Positions 8,192 through 13,843 of a DNA stretch of 16,839 nucleotides are shown in pieces. The stretch spans positions 1-16,839 of the forward strand of contig CAINUM010000064.1 in the NCBI GenBank assembly GCA_903853785.1, given 5' to 3'. Under the pieces are notes generated by a model. The model was not told where the DNA came from and searched no databases. It worked only from the letters and a program-made list of their open reading frames with translations. The position numbers and the translations under genes were made by a program. Each line of letters begins with the position of its first letter. Positions within the stretch are counted from its first letter, which is position 1. Source of the DNA: Candidatus Magasanikiibacteriota bacterium (GTDB lineage: Bacteria; Patescibacteriota; Patescibacteriia; Magasanikbacterales; GWA2-37-8).

Positions 8192-8917
8192 ATGGATTTT
8201 TGGAGGAATGCGGTATGCCTGTTAAAAGATTGTCTGTTTCCGGTTTTTTGTTTTGAATGTCAGACTGAAGGAAAATGGTGGTGTGAAAAATGCATCAAAA
8301 AATATGCGATAACTGGAGTATACTATTGCCCGATTTGTCACATTGATAATAATTCCGGCCAACCTTGTAATCACTGCAAAGTCGTCTCGCCATTAAATGG
8401 TGTGGCGGCTTTTTTTAATTATAACAATCATAATGTTGTTGGTGAATTAATAAAACAATACAAATATAATTTTGCGTTTGATATTTCAAGTGTTTGGAAT
8501 ATGTTGATTGATTTGTATTTGATTAATATTATTAATAAAATGAATATTGATGTAAATTCTTTAACTATCATTCCGATTCCACTTCATAAGCGTCGTGAAC
8601 GTGAGCGTGGTTTTAATCAAGCCGATATGATTGCAAAAAAAATTTATAGAACGTTGATTTGTGAAAGAAAGGTTGAATTCGATAATAGAAATTTTTTGAG
8701 AAAAAAATATACCCAACAACAAGCTAAGTTAAGTAGGGAATATAGGCTAAGTAATCTTAAAGAAGCTTTTGTTTGGTGTGGAAAAAATCCAGCACCAAAA
8801 AATATATTATTAATTGATGATGTTTTTACGAGTGGAGCAACGATGCAGGAATGTTCTCGAGTTTTAAAAAAGTTTGGTGCGCAAAAAGTTTACGGCTTTA
8901 CCTTAGCGCGTGATTGA
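8192..8917 (+). CDS. comF: ComF family phosphoribosyltransferase-like protein
   Basis: A 241-residue protein with the usual ComF build. The N-terminal zinc-ribbon-like part carries Cys9, 14, 20, 23, 31 and 34, then Cys46, 49, 59 and 62 as paired CxxC motifs. The PRTase domain follows, with IPIPLHKRRERERGFNQAD at about residues 129-147 and the PRPP-loop motif LLIDDVFTSGATMQE at about 206-220. ComF proteins are needed for natural transformation in several bacteria, where they act at the cytoplasmic side after DNA entry. The start is 3 bases after the stop of the VirB8-like gene, so it appears to be the last gene of the secretion-type operon. Its last 20 bases overlap the end of the convergent minus-strand gene. 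Confidence 0.93.
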   Translation: MDFWRNAVCLLKDCLFPVFCFECQTEGKWWCEKCIKKYAITGVYYCPICHIDNNSGQPCNHCKVVSPLNGVAAFFNYNNHNVVGELIKQYKYNFAFDISSVWNMLIDLYLINIINKMNIDVNSLTIIPIPLHKRRERERGFNQADMIAKKIYRTLICERKVEFDNRNFLRKKYTQQQAKLSREYRLSNLKEAFVWCGKNPAPKNILLIDDVFTSGATMQECSRVLKKFGAQKVYGFTLARD

Positions 8918-10475
8918 TGTTCTGCCAAATATTTACTTGCCGATCACTGTAAACTTTCTTCCAGTTTGCCGATTTATTTATTTCATTTTCTAACTGGAGT
9001 GGTTCTGACAGAGTCTCCACTGCAGCTTCTTTGCCAAACATCCAGTTATTAATAAGATCTGGTTTGGTGATAGAAATAAAACTCGGTTGACGTAGTAAAA
9101 TATAGTCGACGTTATCGGCTTCGATTTTTTCTAATCCGCCCGGATTAAAAACTATATCTTGATATCTCTCCAACATTGTTATATTTTTATCATACATCCA
9201 AGTAGCCGTTCCACGACCATCAAAGTATATTAATGCATTTGGCATGGTCCAGTTTAGATATGCGCCCCAATGAAAAGTATTAAATATTTTAATCGGCTTG
9301 GTTTCTTGAGACTGCAACCAGTGTACTCCATCAAAAGGAAAAGCATTTCTTTCTGCTAAGTATTTATCTTCCCAAACATTATTTGTAAAATGAATATTAA
9401 AAACATAATACGTAGACAAGAAAACCAAAACAAAGATTGATAATAACTGTAATATTTTTTGTGTATTTGTATTATGAAATATTTTAACATTCTGTAATTC
9501 TATTAGAATATATTCCACCACACCAGTTAGAACTACAGCTGATAAAAGTCCTATAAAAACTGCCTGCCTCTTGTAGGTAAAGGCCGCATAGTAAAAGGCG
9601 GTAAAAATTAGTAAGTTAGTTAAGTTAATCTTTTTTTTGAAAAAACCATAAAAACAAAATACCAAAGCAATCGTTTGAATGATTAGAATTTGCCAAAAAA
9701 TTGGGAAGACGTAACTGGGGAGCCATTCGGTTGTGTGCATTTTGTAATATGATTGTCCAAAGTATTGAATAATTTCTTTCCAAATGGTAATGCCGTATGG
9801 GTTGATGATAATCATTAGAGCGGCAACAATCTGGGCTGAAAATATTTTGTATATTAAGTCAGTTGGTATCCGTACTTCCTTAATTTTTGGTAAAAATTTA
9901 TTTGGTATAAATTTGGTGACTATTGCGCTACCGATGTAAATATTTGCAATGATGAAACCCAATATCCAGCTGCCATGCAAAGCAGACCAAAGCCAAAAAA
10001 GTGGGGGGATTGCAAACAGAAAGCGACGGTTGTTTTTTGAATTTTCTAATAGATAAATTGTTAGAGCTGCAAAAAACATCGCAAGCAGGGCTAGTCGAGT
10101 GACATATATGTGCATGATCGACAGTTGGCATAATAGGGTGACAGCCAAAAAAACACTAGTAATTTTTTTAAAATAAGTTTTTCCGATTAGCAAAAACGAA
10201 AAAGTGATCATTAATGAAATACACAAATTTAGCCACCAATATCCGAGTCGTGAATATATCAACCAAATCAACCAACCACCACCCCACTCATGGTTTGTCC
10301 AAGCAGTACCATATTTAGAATAAGTGTAGGTGTCTATATAAGGGAAAATACCATTATGAAGTTCTTGGCCAAAGCGTAGGTGCCAACCCAGGTCACCATC
10401 AACGCGGTTGGATACTATGGCTAATGGTAGTAAAAAATTGACAAGTAGTAGGAGATAAAATATTACTTTTTTCAT
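8898..10475 (-). CDS. Polytopic membrane protein, GT-C glycosyltransferase-like
   Basis: A 525-residue protein with an N-terminal membrane helix, then an extracytoplasmic loop with RVDGDLGWHLRFGQ (about residues 24-37) and TNHEWGGGWLIW, followed by roughly nine to eleven hydrophobic helices to about residue 355 and a C-terminal soluble domain of about 160 residues. An acidic motif in the first outer loop plus many helices and a soluble tail is the general plan of GT-C fold enzymes, which use lipid-linked sugars. I cannot name the substrate. It ends tail-to-tail inside comF and has no terminator of its own. The ATG lies about 31 bases after the predicted transcription start, with only weak ribosome-site potential. 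It could also be a non-enzymatic membrane protein. Confidence 0.8.
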   Translation of the reverse strand: MKKVIFYLLLLVNFLLPLAIVSNRVDGDLGWHLRFGQELHNGIFPYIDTYTYSKYGTAWTNHEWGGGWLIWLIYSRLGYWWLNLCISLMITFSFLLIGKTYFKKITSVFLAVTLLCQLSIMHIYVTRLALLAMFFAALTIYLLENSKNNRRFLFAIPPLFWLWSALHGSWILGFIIANIYIGSAIVTKFIPNKFLPKIKEVRIPTDLIYKIFSAQIVAALMIIINPYGITIWKEIIQYFGQSYYKMHTTEWLPSYVFPIFWQILIIQTIALVFCFYGFFKKKINLTNLLIFTAFYYAAFTYKRQAVFIGLLSAVVLTGVVEYILIELQNVKIFHNTNTQKILQLLSIFVLVFLSTYYVFNIHFTNNVWEDKYLAERNAFPFDGVHWLQSQETKPIKIFNTFHWGAYLNWTMPNALIYFDGRGTATWMYDKNITMLERYQDIVFNPGGLEKIEADNVDYILLRQPSFISITKPDLINNWMFGKEAAVETLSEPLQLENEINKSANWKKVYSDRQVNIWQNINHALR

Positions 10476-10486
10476 AGATATTACAG

Positions 10487-10514
10487 TTGACTAATCCTAG
10501 TTTTCTGCTACAAT
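10487..10514 (+). promoter_or_regulatory. Sigma70-type promoter for tRNA-Ser
   Basis: TTGACT at 10487-10492, a 16-base spacer and TACAAT at 10509-10514, leading to a start about 15-20 bases before the mature tRNA. Each box is one base from consensus. Confidence 0.6.
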
Positions 10515-10521
10515 TATATCA
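10513..10521 (-). promoter_or_regulatory. Extended -10 promoter for the polytopic membrane protein
   Basis: Read on the minus strand this is TGATATAAT, an extended -10 (TGnTATAAT). It places transcription start about 30 bases before the ATG at 10475. It overlaps the -10 box of the plus-strand tRNA promoter. Confidence 0.5.
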
Positions 10522-10536
10522 CAATTTTCAATCAAT

Positions 10537-10621
10537 GGAGAGGTGTCAGAGTGGCCGATCGTGCAACTTTGCTAAAGTTGTGTACCGCAAGGTACCGTGG
10601 GTTCGACTCCCACCCTCTCCG
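10537..10621 (+). tRNA. tRNA-Ser (anticodon GCU)
   Basis: The acceptor stem GGAGAGG (10537-10543) pairs with CCTCTCC (10614-10620), with discriminator G at 10621 as expected for serine. The anticodon stem CAACT/AGTTG encloses the loop TTGCTAA, giving anticodon GCU at 10571-10573. The long variable arm GTACC-GCAA-GGTAC is typical of class II tRNAs such as serine, and the T arm is GTGGG-TTCGACT-CCCAC. CCA is not encoded. The D arm looks somewhat unusual but is compatible. Confidence 0.96.
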
Positions 10622-10635
10622 CTTGGTCACGCTTA

Positions 10636-10652
10636 TATGAGCAAAGCGCTCA
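10636..10652 (+). other. Small perfect hairpin between tRNA and terminator
   Basis: ATGAGC-AAAGC-GCTCAT lies 15 bases after the tRNA, before the terminator. It may help 3' processing of the tRNA precursor; the role is not shown by sequence. Confidence 0.4.
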
Positions 10653-10657
10653 TAATA

Positions 10658-10691
10658 AAAAAACATCACATTTGTGATGCTTTTTTATTTT
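10658..10691 (+). terminator. Intrinsic terminator of tRNA-Ser
   Basis: The stem CATCAC-ATTT-GTGATG (10664-10679) is flanked by an A run before and a T-rich run after (CTTTTTTATTTT). It closes the tRNA transcript and marks the left limit of host-like sequence before the island. Confidence 0.85.
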
Positions 10692-10717
10692 CTTCAATTC
10701 CCGATTAATCAGACGCT

Positions 10718-10783
10718 GAAGGGATCGGGACTTTGGTGAGCAGTGTTGTAAACAACTGTTTTATCTCACCACGATGTCCCTTC
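10718..10783. repeat. Long imperfect hairpin at the left edge of the GC-rich island
   Basis: GAAGGGA (10718-10724) pairs with TCCCTTC (10777-10783). TCG (10725-10727) pairs with CGA (10772-10774), leaving a 2-base bulge. GGTGAG (10735-10740) pairs with CTCACC (10765-10770), and CAG/CTG plus TTGT/ACAA close the tip. GGGA at 10727-10730 can instead pair with TCCCGAT at 10699-10705, so two folds compete. No ORF or T-run accompanies it. Confidence 0.55.
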
Positions 10784-10795
10784 CGTTTTATACCT

Positions 10796-10841
10796 GTTTG
10801 GTCAAATGCGCTCGAAAAAAGGAACGTCTTTTTAACCAAAC
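10796..10841 (-). terminator. Hairpin after the cysteine-rich lipoprotein gene, possible weak terminator
   Basis: GTTTGGT (10796-10802) and ACCAAAC (10835-10841) form an outer stem, with AAAAAG/CTTTTT (10816-10821 and 10828-10833) inside. On the minus strand it lies about 10 bases after the stop of the lipoprotein gene, and its inner part reads as a short hairpin with a T run. Confidence 0.45.
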
Positions 10842-10851
10842 CGATATCTGT

Positions 10852-11493
10852 TTATTTGCACTGTGTGATGTTGCACCCATTTGCGCAGGGCGTCTTGATG
10901 TTGGAGACGATCTCGCCTTTCTTGGTCGTGATGCAGAGTAAATTCACGTCCATACACCAGCACTCCTTGTACAGTTGAGTGTCGGTGTCGACCGGCTTCT
11001 GGTGAGTACATTCCCCAAGCTTAAATGTGGGAATGGCCGAAGTCTCAGTGGTTGAGCATTCGTCCCATGTAGATGCGTCGCCGTCGCTGCAATTGAACGC
11101 AATCATCTCGCAGTTATTATTGAGGCACTTGCCAGTGAATTGATTGACCACCGCGGCCGAGAGTTCAGACTTGGGGCCAGGCAATTCAGTTGGGCAGGCG
11201 ACTGTATCAGCGAAACCGTTGCAATCCGCGTCAACTTTGCAGGGAACGTGCTTGAAGGGCTTATCCTTCCCCTGAAACGACCATTCGTCGTTTGGATCCG
11301 TGGCGTCGGCGGCAGTCGGAGCGACATCACTGCGGATATCCGCAGACGCTCCTTGATCTTGGCCAGACGATGTATCCTCCGAGTTGATAACGCCGAAGCC
11401 TGAATAGGTATCGCTGTTGGTTTGGTGCCAGACCGTAGTGGTCGTGCAGCTAGCCGTCAACAAGATAAACGCCAGAAACAAACGAATCAACAT
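10852..11493 (-). CDS. Secreted cysteine-rich putative lipoprotein, foreign-looking
   Basis: A 213-residue protein. Residues 1-15 form a signal peptide (MLIRLFLAFILLTAS) followed by Cys16, a lipobox-like site, although the -3 residue is Thr rather than the usual Leu. A Ser/Thr/Asp-rich linker runs to about residue 75, then a domain with 14 cysteines, an even number compatible with seven disulfides. Segments such as PCKVDADC and CSDGDASTWDEC...GECTH resemble degenerate Cys-rich repeats common in secreted proteins of Myxococcota-like bacteria. The ribosome site GAGG lies 6 bases before the ATG. Base composition and codon use are clearly GC-richer than the surrounding host genes. Likely a surface-anchored binding or adhesion protein; the function is unknown. 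Confidence 0.8.
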   Translation of the reverse strand: MLIRLFLAFILLTASCTTTTVWHQTNSDTYSGFGVINSEDTSSGQDQGASADIRSDVAPTAADATDPNDEWSFQGKDKPFKHVPCKVDADCNGFADTVACPTELPGPKSELSAAVVNQFTGKCLNNNCEMIAFNCSDGDASTWDECSTTETSAIPTFKLGECTHQKPVDTDTQLYKECWCMDVNLLCITTKKGEIVSNIKTPCANGCNITQCK

Positions 11494-11505
11494 GAAGAAC
11501 CTCTG

Positions 11506-11533
11506 ATTTACTATCGCTATTTCACTCCGCGGT
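11506..11533 (-). promoter_or_regulatory. 5' leader stem of the lipoprotein gene
   Basis: On the minus strand, GCGGT and ACCGC pair across a short loop, and a CCGCGG palindrome is adjacent, inside a leader of about 105 bases. It may modulate translation or mRNA stability; this is inferred only from pairing. Confidence 0.35.
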
Positions 11534-11607
11534 TGTCTCTTTAGACCGCCGCTGTTTTTATATTCTCCACTGAAAATATAGAAATAGAGGGACCTAAAGA
11601 ATTGATT

Positions 11608-11636
11608 AAGATACTATAAAATACGAAAAATGTCAA
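11608..11636 (-). promoter_or_regulatory. Near-consensus promoter for the cysteine-rich lipoprotein
   Basis: On the minus strand TTGACA (11631-11636), a spacer of exactly 17 bases and TATCTT (11608-11613). The predicted start near 11600 leaves a leader of about 105 bases. Its -35 box lies only 21 bases from the -35 box of the divergent plus-strand promoter. Confidence 0.65.
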
Positions 11637-11649
11637 GGCTACCCGTTGG

Positions 11650-11665
11650 TTTGTCAGTTGACAAA
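11650..11665. promoter_or_regulatory. Palindromic operator-like site over the -35 box
   Basis: TTTGTCAgtTGACAAA is a 7+7 base inverted repeat with a 2-base centre. The right half contains the TTGACA -35 box of the plus promoter. A dimeric repressor or activator could bind here and control both divergent genes. A second palindrome, ATATACC...GGTATAT, covers the spacer and -10. Confidence 0.5.
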
Positions 11666-11686
11666 TATACCAAAAAATGGTATATT
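11658..11686 (+). promoter_or_regulatory. Consensus-like promoter for the orphan 106-residue gene
   Basis: TTGACA (11658-11663), a spacer of exactly 17 bases and TATATT (11681-11686). The same stretch can form the stem ATATACCA/TGGTATAT followed by a T run, so it could also act as a terminator for plus-strand reading from upstream; the promoter reading fits the divergent gene layout better. Confidence 0.65.
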
Positions 11687-11729
11687 TTTTAATTCCTATA
11701 TTTCGTTTTGAGGTGTTTGGAATGATCTG

Positions 11730-11746
11730 CCGCGAGATTGTCGCGG
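11730..11746 (+). promoter_or_regulatory. Stem-loop in the leader of the orphan gene
   Basis: CCGCGA-GATTG-TCGCGG is a perfect 6-base-pair stem lying 12 bases before the GGGGG ribosome site. The divergent gene's leader also carries a CCGCGG-containing stem, so both transcripts begin with GC-rich hairpins. Confidence 0.45.
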
Positions 11747-11770
11747 TATCGTTTGACTGGGGGTAGTATT

Positions 11771-12091
11771 ATGACACTCGTTGAGTCTATAGTTGCACAC
11801 TACGAATTGTCCGGCTGGAATATCCAGCTGGCCTACATCCTTGGTGACGGCGTTGTTGCCGTCCGTGAGGGGAGCGAAGATTCGGGATTCCGTCTATACT
11901 TCGACGCTGGCGCGGAGGGCCGAAAGAAGGTCCATGGAGTCGATGGTCTGTGGATCATGGACGACAAGAGCTTCGACAGTGTCTTCTCCTTCGAATCGAT
12001 GGTTTGGCTGGAGGCGGCCAAAAAGGTCGTCGACGCATGTTGGCTCACCATGCCGCAGGAGATGATGATTCCACTTTCGATCATCGCCTGA
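11771..12091 (+). CDS. Orphan 106-residue protein of the GC-rich island
   Basis: I choose ATG 11771, with GGGGG at 11759-11763 as ribosome site and a 7-base spacer; an in-frame TTG at 11738 lies inside a leader hairpin and is less likely. Codon third positions are mostly G or C (GAC, CTG, ATC, GTC, AAG), unlike the AT-ending codons of neighbours, which supports real coding in a foreign background. The protein is a small soluble alpha+beta type: a helix (MTLVESIVAHYEL), strands around WNIQLAYILGDGVVAV and FRLYFDAG, an acidic loop, and a helix WLEAAKKVVDACW. It has one Cys, no signal peptide and no membrane helix. I do not recognise a family. Confidence 0.75.
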   Translation: MTLVESIVAHYELSGWNIQLAYILGDGVVAVREGSEDSGFRLYFDAGAEGRKKVHGVDGLWIMDDKSFDSVFSFESMVWLEAAKKVVDACWLTMPQEMMIPLSIIA

Positions 12092-12092
12092 A

Positions 12093-12118
12093 GTTCTGGG
12101 TTCAAACCCCAGCAGAAC
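12093..12118 (+). other. tRNA T-arm-like hairpin directly after the orphan gene
   Basis: CTGGG-TTCAAAC-CCCAG (12096-12112) has exactly the 5-bp stem and 7-base loop of a tRNA T arm, and the flanking GTTCTG/CAGAAC gives an alternative outer stem. No matching 5' acceptor half or anticodon arm is found upstream, so it is not a complete tRNA. It may be a terminator stem, a tRNA remnant or an old attachment site. Confidence 0.5.
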
Positions 12119-12127
12119 GTGGACGCC

Positions 12128-12191
12128 CTTTGGTCCTCGCTCTCGCTGTTTGCATATCAATTTGATATGCAAACAATGCGAGCGACCAAAG
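12128..12191. repeat. Long hairpin at the right edge of the island
   Basis: CTTTGGTC (12128-12135) pairs with GACCAAAG (12184-12191). GCTC and GC pair with GAGC and GC, with 3- and 2-base bulges all on the left arm. GTTTGCATATCA (12148-12159) pairs perfectly with TGATATGCAAAC (12163-12174) across a 3-base centre. About 26 base pairs in 64 bases, with no T run of its own. Confidence 0.75.
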
Positions 12192-12193
12192 TA

Positions 12194-12235
12194 TTTATAA
12201 AAAGACCCATATTATTTATGAGTCTTTTTTTTATA
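12194..12235. terminator. Bidirectional intrinsic terminator between island and GH1 gene
   Basis: GAC-C-CATA and TATG-A-GTC form a stem (about 12203-12223) with A runs on the left and a long T run on the right. It ends just before the stop codon of the GH1 gene and can stop both the minus-strand GH1 transcript and plus-strand reading from the island. Confidence 0.75.
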
Positions 12236-12239
12236 TATT

Positions 12240-13448
12240 TTATATTACACGATTATTTTTACAGATATCGGCATAATATTGCGCGGAACTGCGTGCTTTG
12301 CGTTCAAAGGTGTTGTAGTCAACTTCGAATAAACCAAATTTTGGATGAAAACCATACGCCCATTCAAAATTATCTATGAGAGACCAGTGGAAGTATCCTT
12401 TTACTGAAACACCATCATTAATTGCTTTGTGGACATTTTTTAAAATTTCCCCAATGAACCAAGACCGGTGCTGATCTCCTTTATCTGCTAAACCGTTTTC
12501 AGTAATGTAGACGGGTTTATTATATTTTTTTAATTCTTTAAGTAAATAATATATTCCTTCTGGGTGCAGACCCCAATCCAAATCCGAAGCTTTTTCGTAT
12601 TGATGTTTTTCTTTGAGATTAAAATTAATTTGATTGTGGAAATAATAATTCAAGCCGATGAAATCTTGATAATCACAGATTTTATTTAAAAATCTTTCAT
12701 TCCACAAATAGTCCGCACCTTTTTTTAAGAGGCGATTGATAGGGTGGTTTTTGTATGCTTCAAAATAAATATTGTGACTCGCAATGCCAACCTGATTGTT
12801 TTGGTCGATCGATTTAATGGTTTTGTAGGCCAGCTTGTGAGCATGGATCAAATTTGATATTGCTTTTTCGTGAGCAAATGGGTTTTTCTTTTGAGGTGGC
12901 CACTGTCCTTGTAAAAAACTCATGCCAGTATAAACTGTTGGTTCATTGAGAGTCACCCAAAAATTTACTTCAGAATTCAAATGTGAAACTATCTTTTGTG
13001 TAAAACGGTCAAAATATTTTATTATTTCTTTAGATTCCCATCCGCCAAGATCACGCAACCAAAGCGGTATTGGCCAGTGCCACAATGTGACAAACGGTTC
13101 GATGTGATGAGCGCGTAATTTTTTTACAAAATTCAAATAATGATCGAGTGCTACCTGATCAAATTTTCCGTTCTCCGGTTCGATGCGTGACCAATCTACA
13201 GAAAAACGATATGAGTTTAAATTAAGCTCTTGCATGCAGGCGATATCTGCGTTTGTATTTTCAAAGGAATTAGCGGCTTGACCAGAAATGTGCTCAAAAT
13301 GATTTAATTTATTATCAGTCAAATGTTTTAATCTTTTTGGCGATTTTTCCCAATCACTCCAATCGTTAATTAGTCCGCCCTCGATCTGATGGGCAGATGT
13401 GGCCGCTCCCCAAAAAAACTGTTTCGGAAACTTTAATTCTATTTCCAT
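12240..13448 (-). CDS. Glycoside hydrolase family 1 beta-glycosidase
   Basis: A 402-residue GH1 enzyme. The N-terminal signature FFWGAATSAHQIEGG lies at residues 11-25. The acid/base Glu169 is in WVTLNEP, and the nucleophile Glu317 is in YITENGL, so both catalytic glutamates are present. The C-terminal aglycone/glycone wall GYFHWSLIDNFEWAYG (351-366) and FGLFEVDY are intact. GH1 enzymes are retaining beta-glucosidases, beta-galactosidases or related; the exact sugar cannot be read from sequence. It is somewhat shorter than the usual 440-470 residues but no core motif is lost. It has no signal peptide, so it is cytoplasmic. AT-rich codon use matches the host. It is a single-gene unit with its own promoter and terminator. 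Confidence 0.95.
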   Translation of the reverse strand: MEIELKFPKQFFWGAATSAHQIEGGLINDWSDWEKSPKRLKHLTDNKLNHFEHISGQAANSFENTNADIACMQELNLNSYRFSVDWSRIEPENGKFDQVALDHYLNFVKKLRAHHIEPFVTLWHWPIPLWLRDLGGWESKEIIKYFDRFTQKIVSHLNSEVNFWVTLNEPTVYTGMSFLQGQWPPQKKNPFAHEKAISNLIHAHKLAYKTIKSIDQNNQVGIASHNIYFEAYKNHPINRLLKKGADYLWNERFLNKICDYQDFIGLNYYFHNQINFNLKEKHQYEKASDLDWGLHPEGIYYLLKELKKYNKPVYITENGLADKGDQHRSWFIGEILKNVHKAINDGVSVKGYFHWSLIDNFEWAYGFHPKFGLFEVDYNTFERKARSSAQYYADICKNNRVI

Positions 13449-13471
13449 ATGTATGTTAAATAAAAGAGATT

Positions 13472-13477
13472 ATTATA
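13472..13477 (-). promoter_or_regulatory. -10 box of the GH1 promoter
   Basis: TATAAT on the minus strand, 23 bases before the ATG at 13448. No convincing -35 box at 17 bases. The leader would be only about 16 bases, without a Shine-Dalgarno site. Confidence 0.4.
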
Positions 13478-13534
13478 TTGATTTTATCAACAAAACAATA
13501 AATTAACAATGTATTATCTATTTTGCATAAATCA

Positions 13535-13543
13535 TGGTATAAT
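13535..13543 (+). promoter_or_regulatory. Extended -10 promoter for the DUF378 gene
   Basis: TGGTATAAT is a perfect TGnTATAAT. It starts a leader of about 20 bases with no Shine-Dalgarno before ATG 13571. Confidence 0.6.
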
Positions 13544-13570
13544 AAATATATTAATTTTTAACTTTATCCT

Positions 13571-13831
13571 ATGATGAAGTGCAAGATGTGTCCAGTACAC
13601 ATGGTAGCTGGAGTATTGGTGCTTGTTGGCGCCCTAAATTGGGGTTTAGTAGGTTTGTTTGGATTTAATTTAGTGACTTTCTTGTTTGGTACTTTGCCGA
13701 TGCTAGAAAGAATTATCTATGTCTTAGTGGGTCTTTCAGCAGTTTTGATGGCTTTGGCTTGTAGCTGTAAAAAATGTGGCGAAGCTTGTTCAAAAGAAGG
13801 CGGCAGTTGTTGTGGTGCAAAAAAAGTTTAG
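13571..13831 (+). CDS. DUF378 family membrane protein with cysteine-rich termini
   Basis: The 86-residue protein has the DUF378 core: a first helix (about residues 10-31) with GALNWGLVGLFGFNLVTFLFG, then a second helix (about 43-63) with IIYVLVGLSAVLMALAC. The family is small, integral to the membrane and of unknown function. Added to the core are cysteines at both ends: CKMC at residues 4-7 and a tail with CSCKKC, EAC and SCC (about 63-82), ten cysteines in all. This pattern could bind metal or form disulfides. Two ATGs stand in tandem at the start (13571 and 13574); neither has a Shine-Dalgarno. It is a single-gene unit between its own promoter and terminator. Confidence 0.85.
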   Translation: MMKCKMCPVHMVAGVLVLVGALNWGLVGLFGFNLVTFLFGTLPMLERIIYVLVGLSAVLMALACSCKKCGEACSKEGGSCCGAKKV

Positions 13832-13843
13832 TTTTAAAAAAGC

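Noticed and set aside
10487..10708. A 73-codon plus-strand reading frame over the tRNA-Ser gene
   Set aside because: It runs straight through the tRNA and its terminator and has no protein-like pattern.
10700..10790. T-box or other known riboswitch
   Set aside because: The competing pairings suggested it, but no T-box AGGGTGG core or other known aptamer motif is seen, and no gene follows on the plus strand.
10537..12118. Direct repeats of the tRNA-Ser 3' end flanking the island (att sites)
   Set aside because: The T-arm-like sequence at 12096-12112 differs from the tRNA-Ser T arm in both stem and loop, and no copy of the tRNA-Ser 3' end is found to the right.
11793..12172. Several frames on both strands overlapping the orphan gene
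   Set aside because: They arise because GC-rich sequence has few stop codons. Only the frame starting at 11771 has a promoter, ribosome site and sensible third-position bias.
12128..12191. Integron attC site
   Set aside because: The folded form with one-sided bulges is reminiscent, but the required GTTRRRY and RYYYAAC core boxes are absent and no integrase is present.
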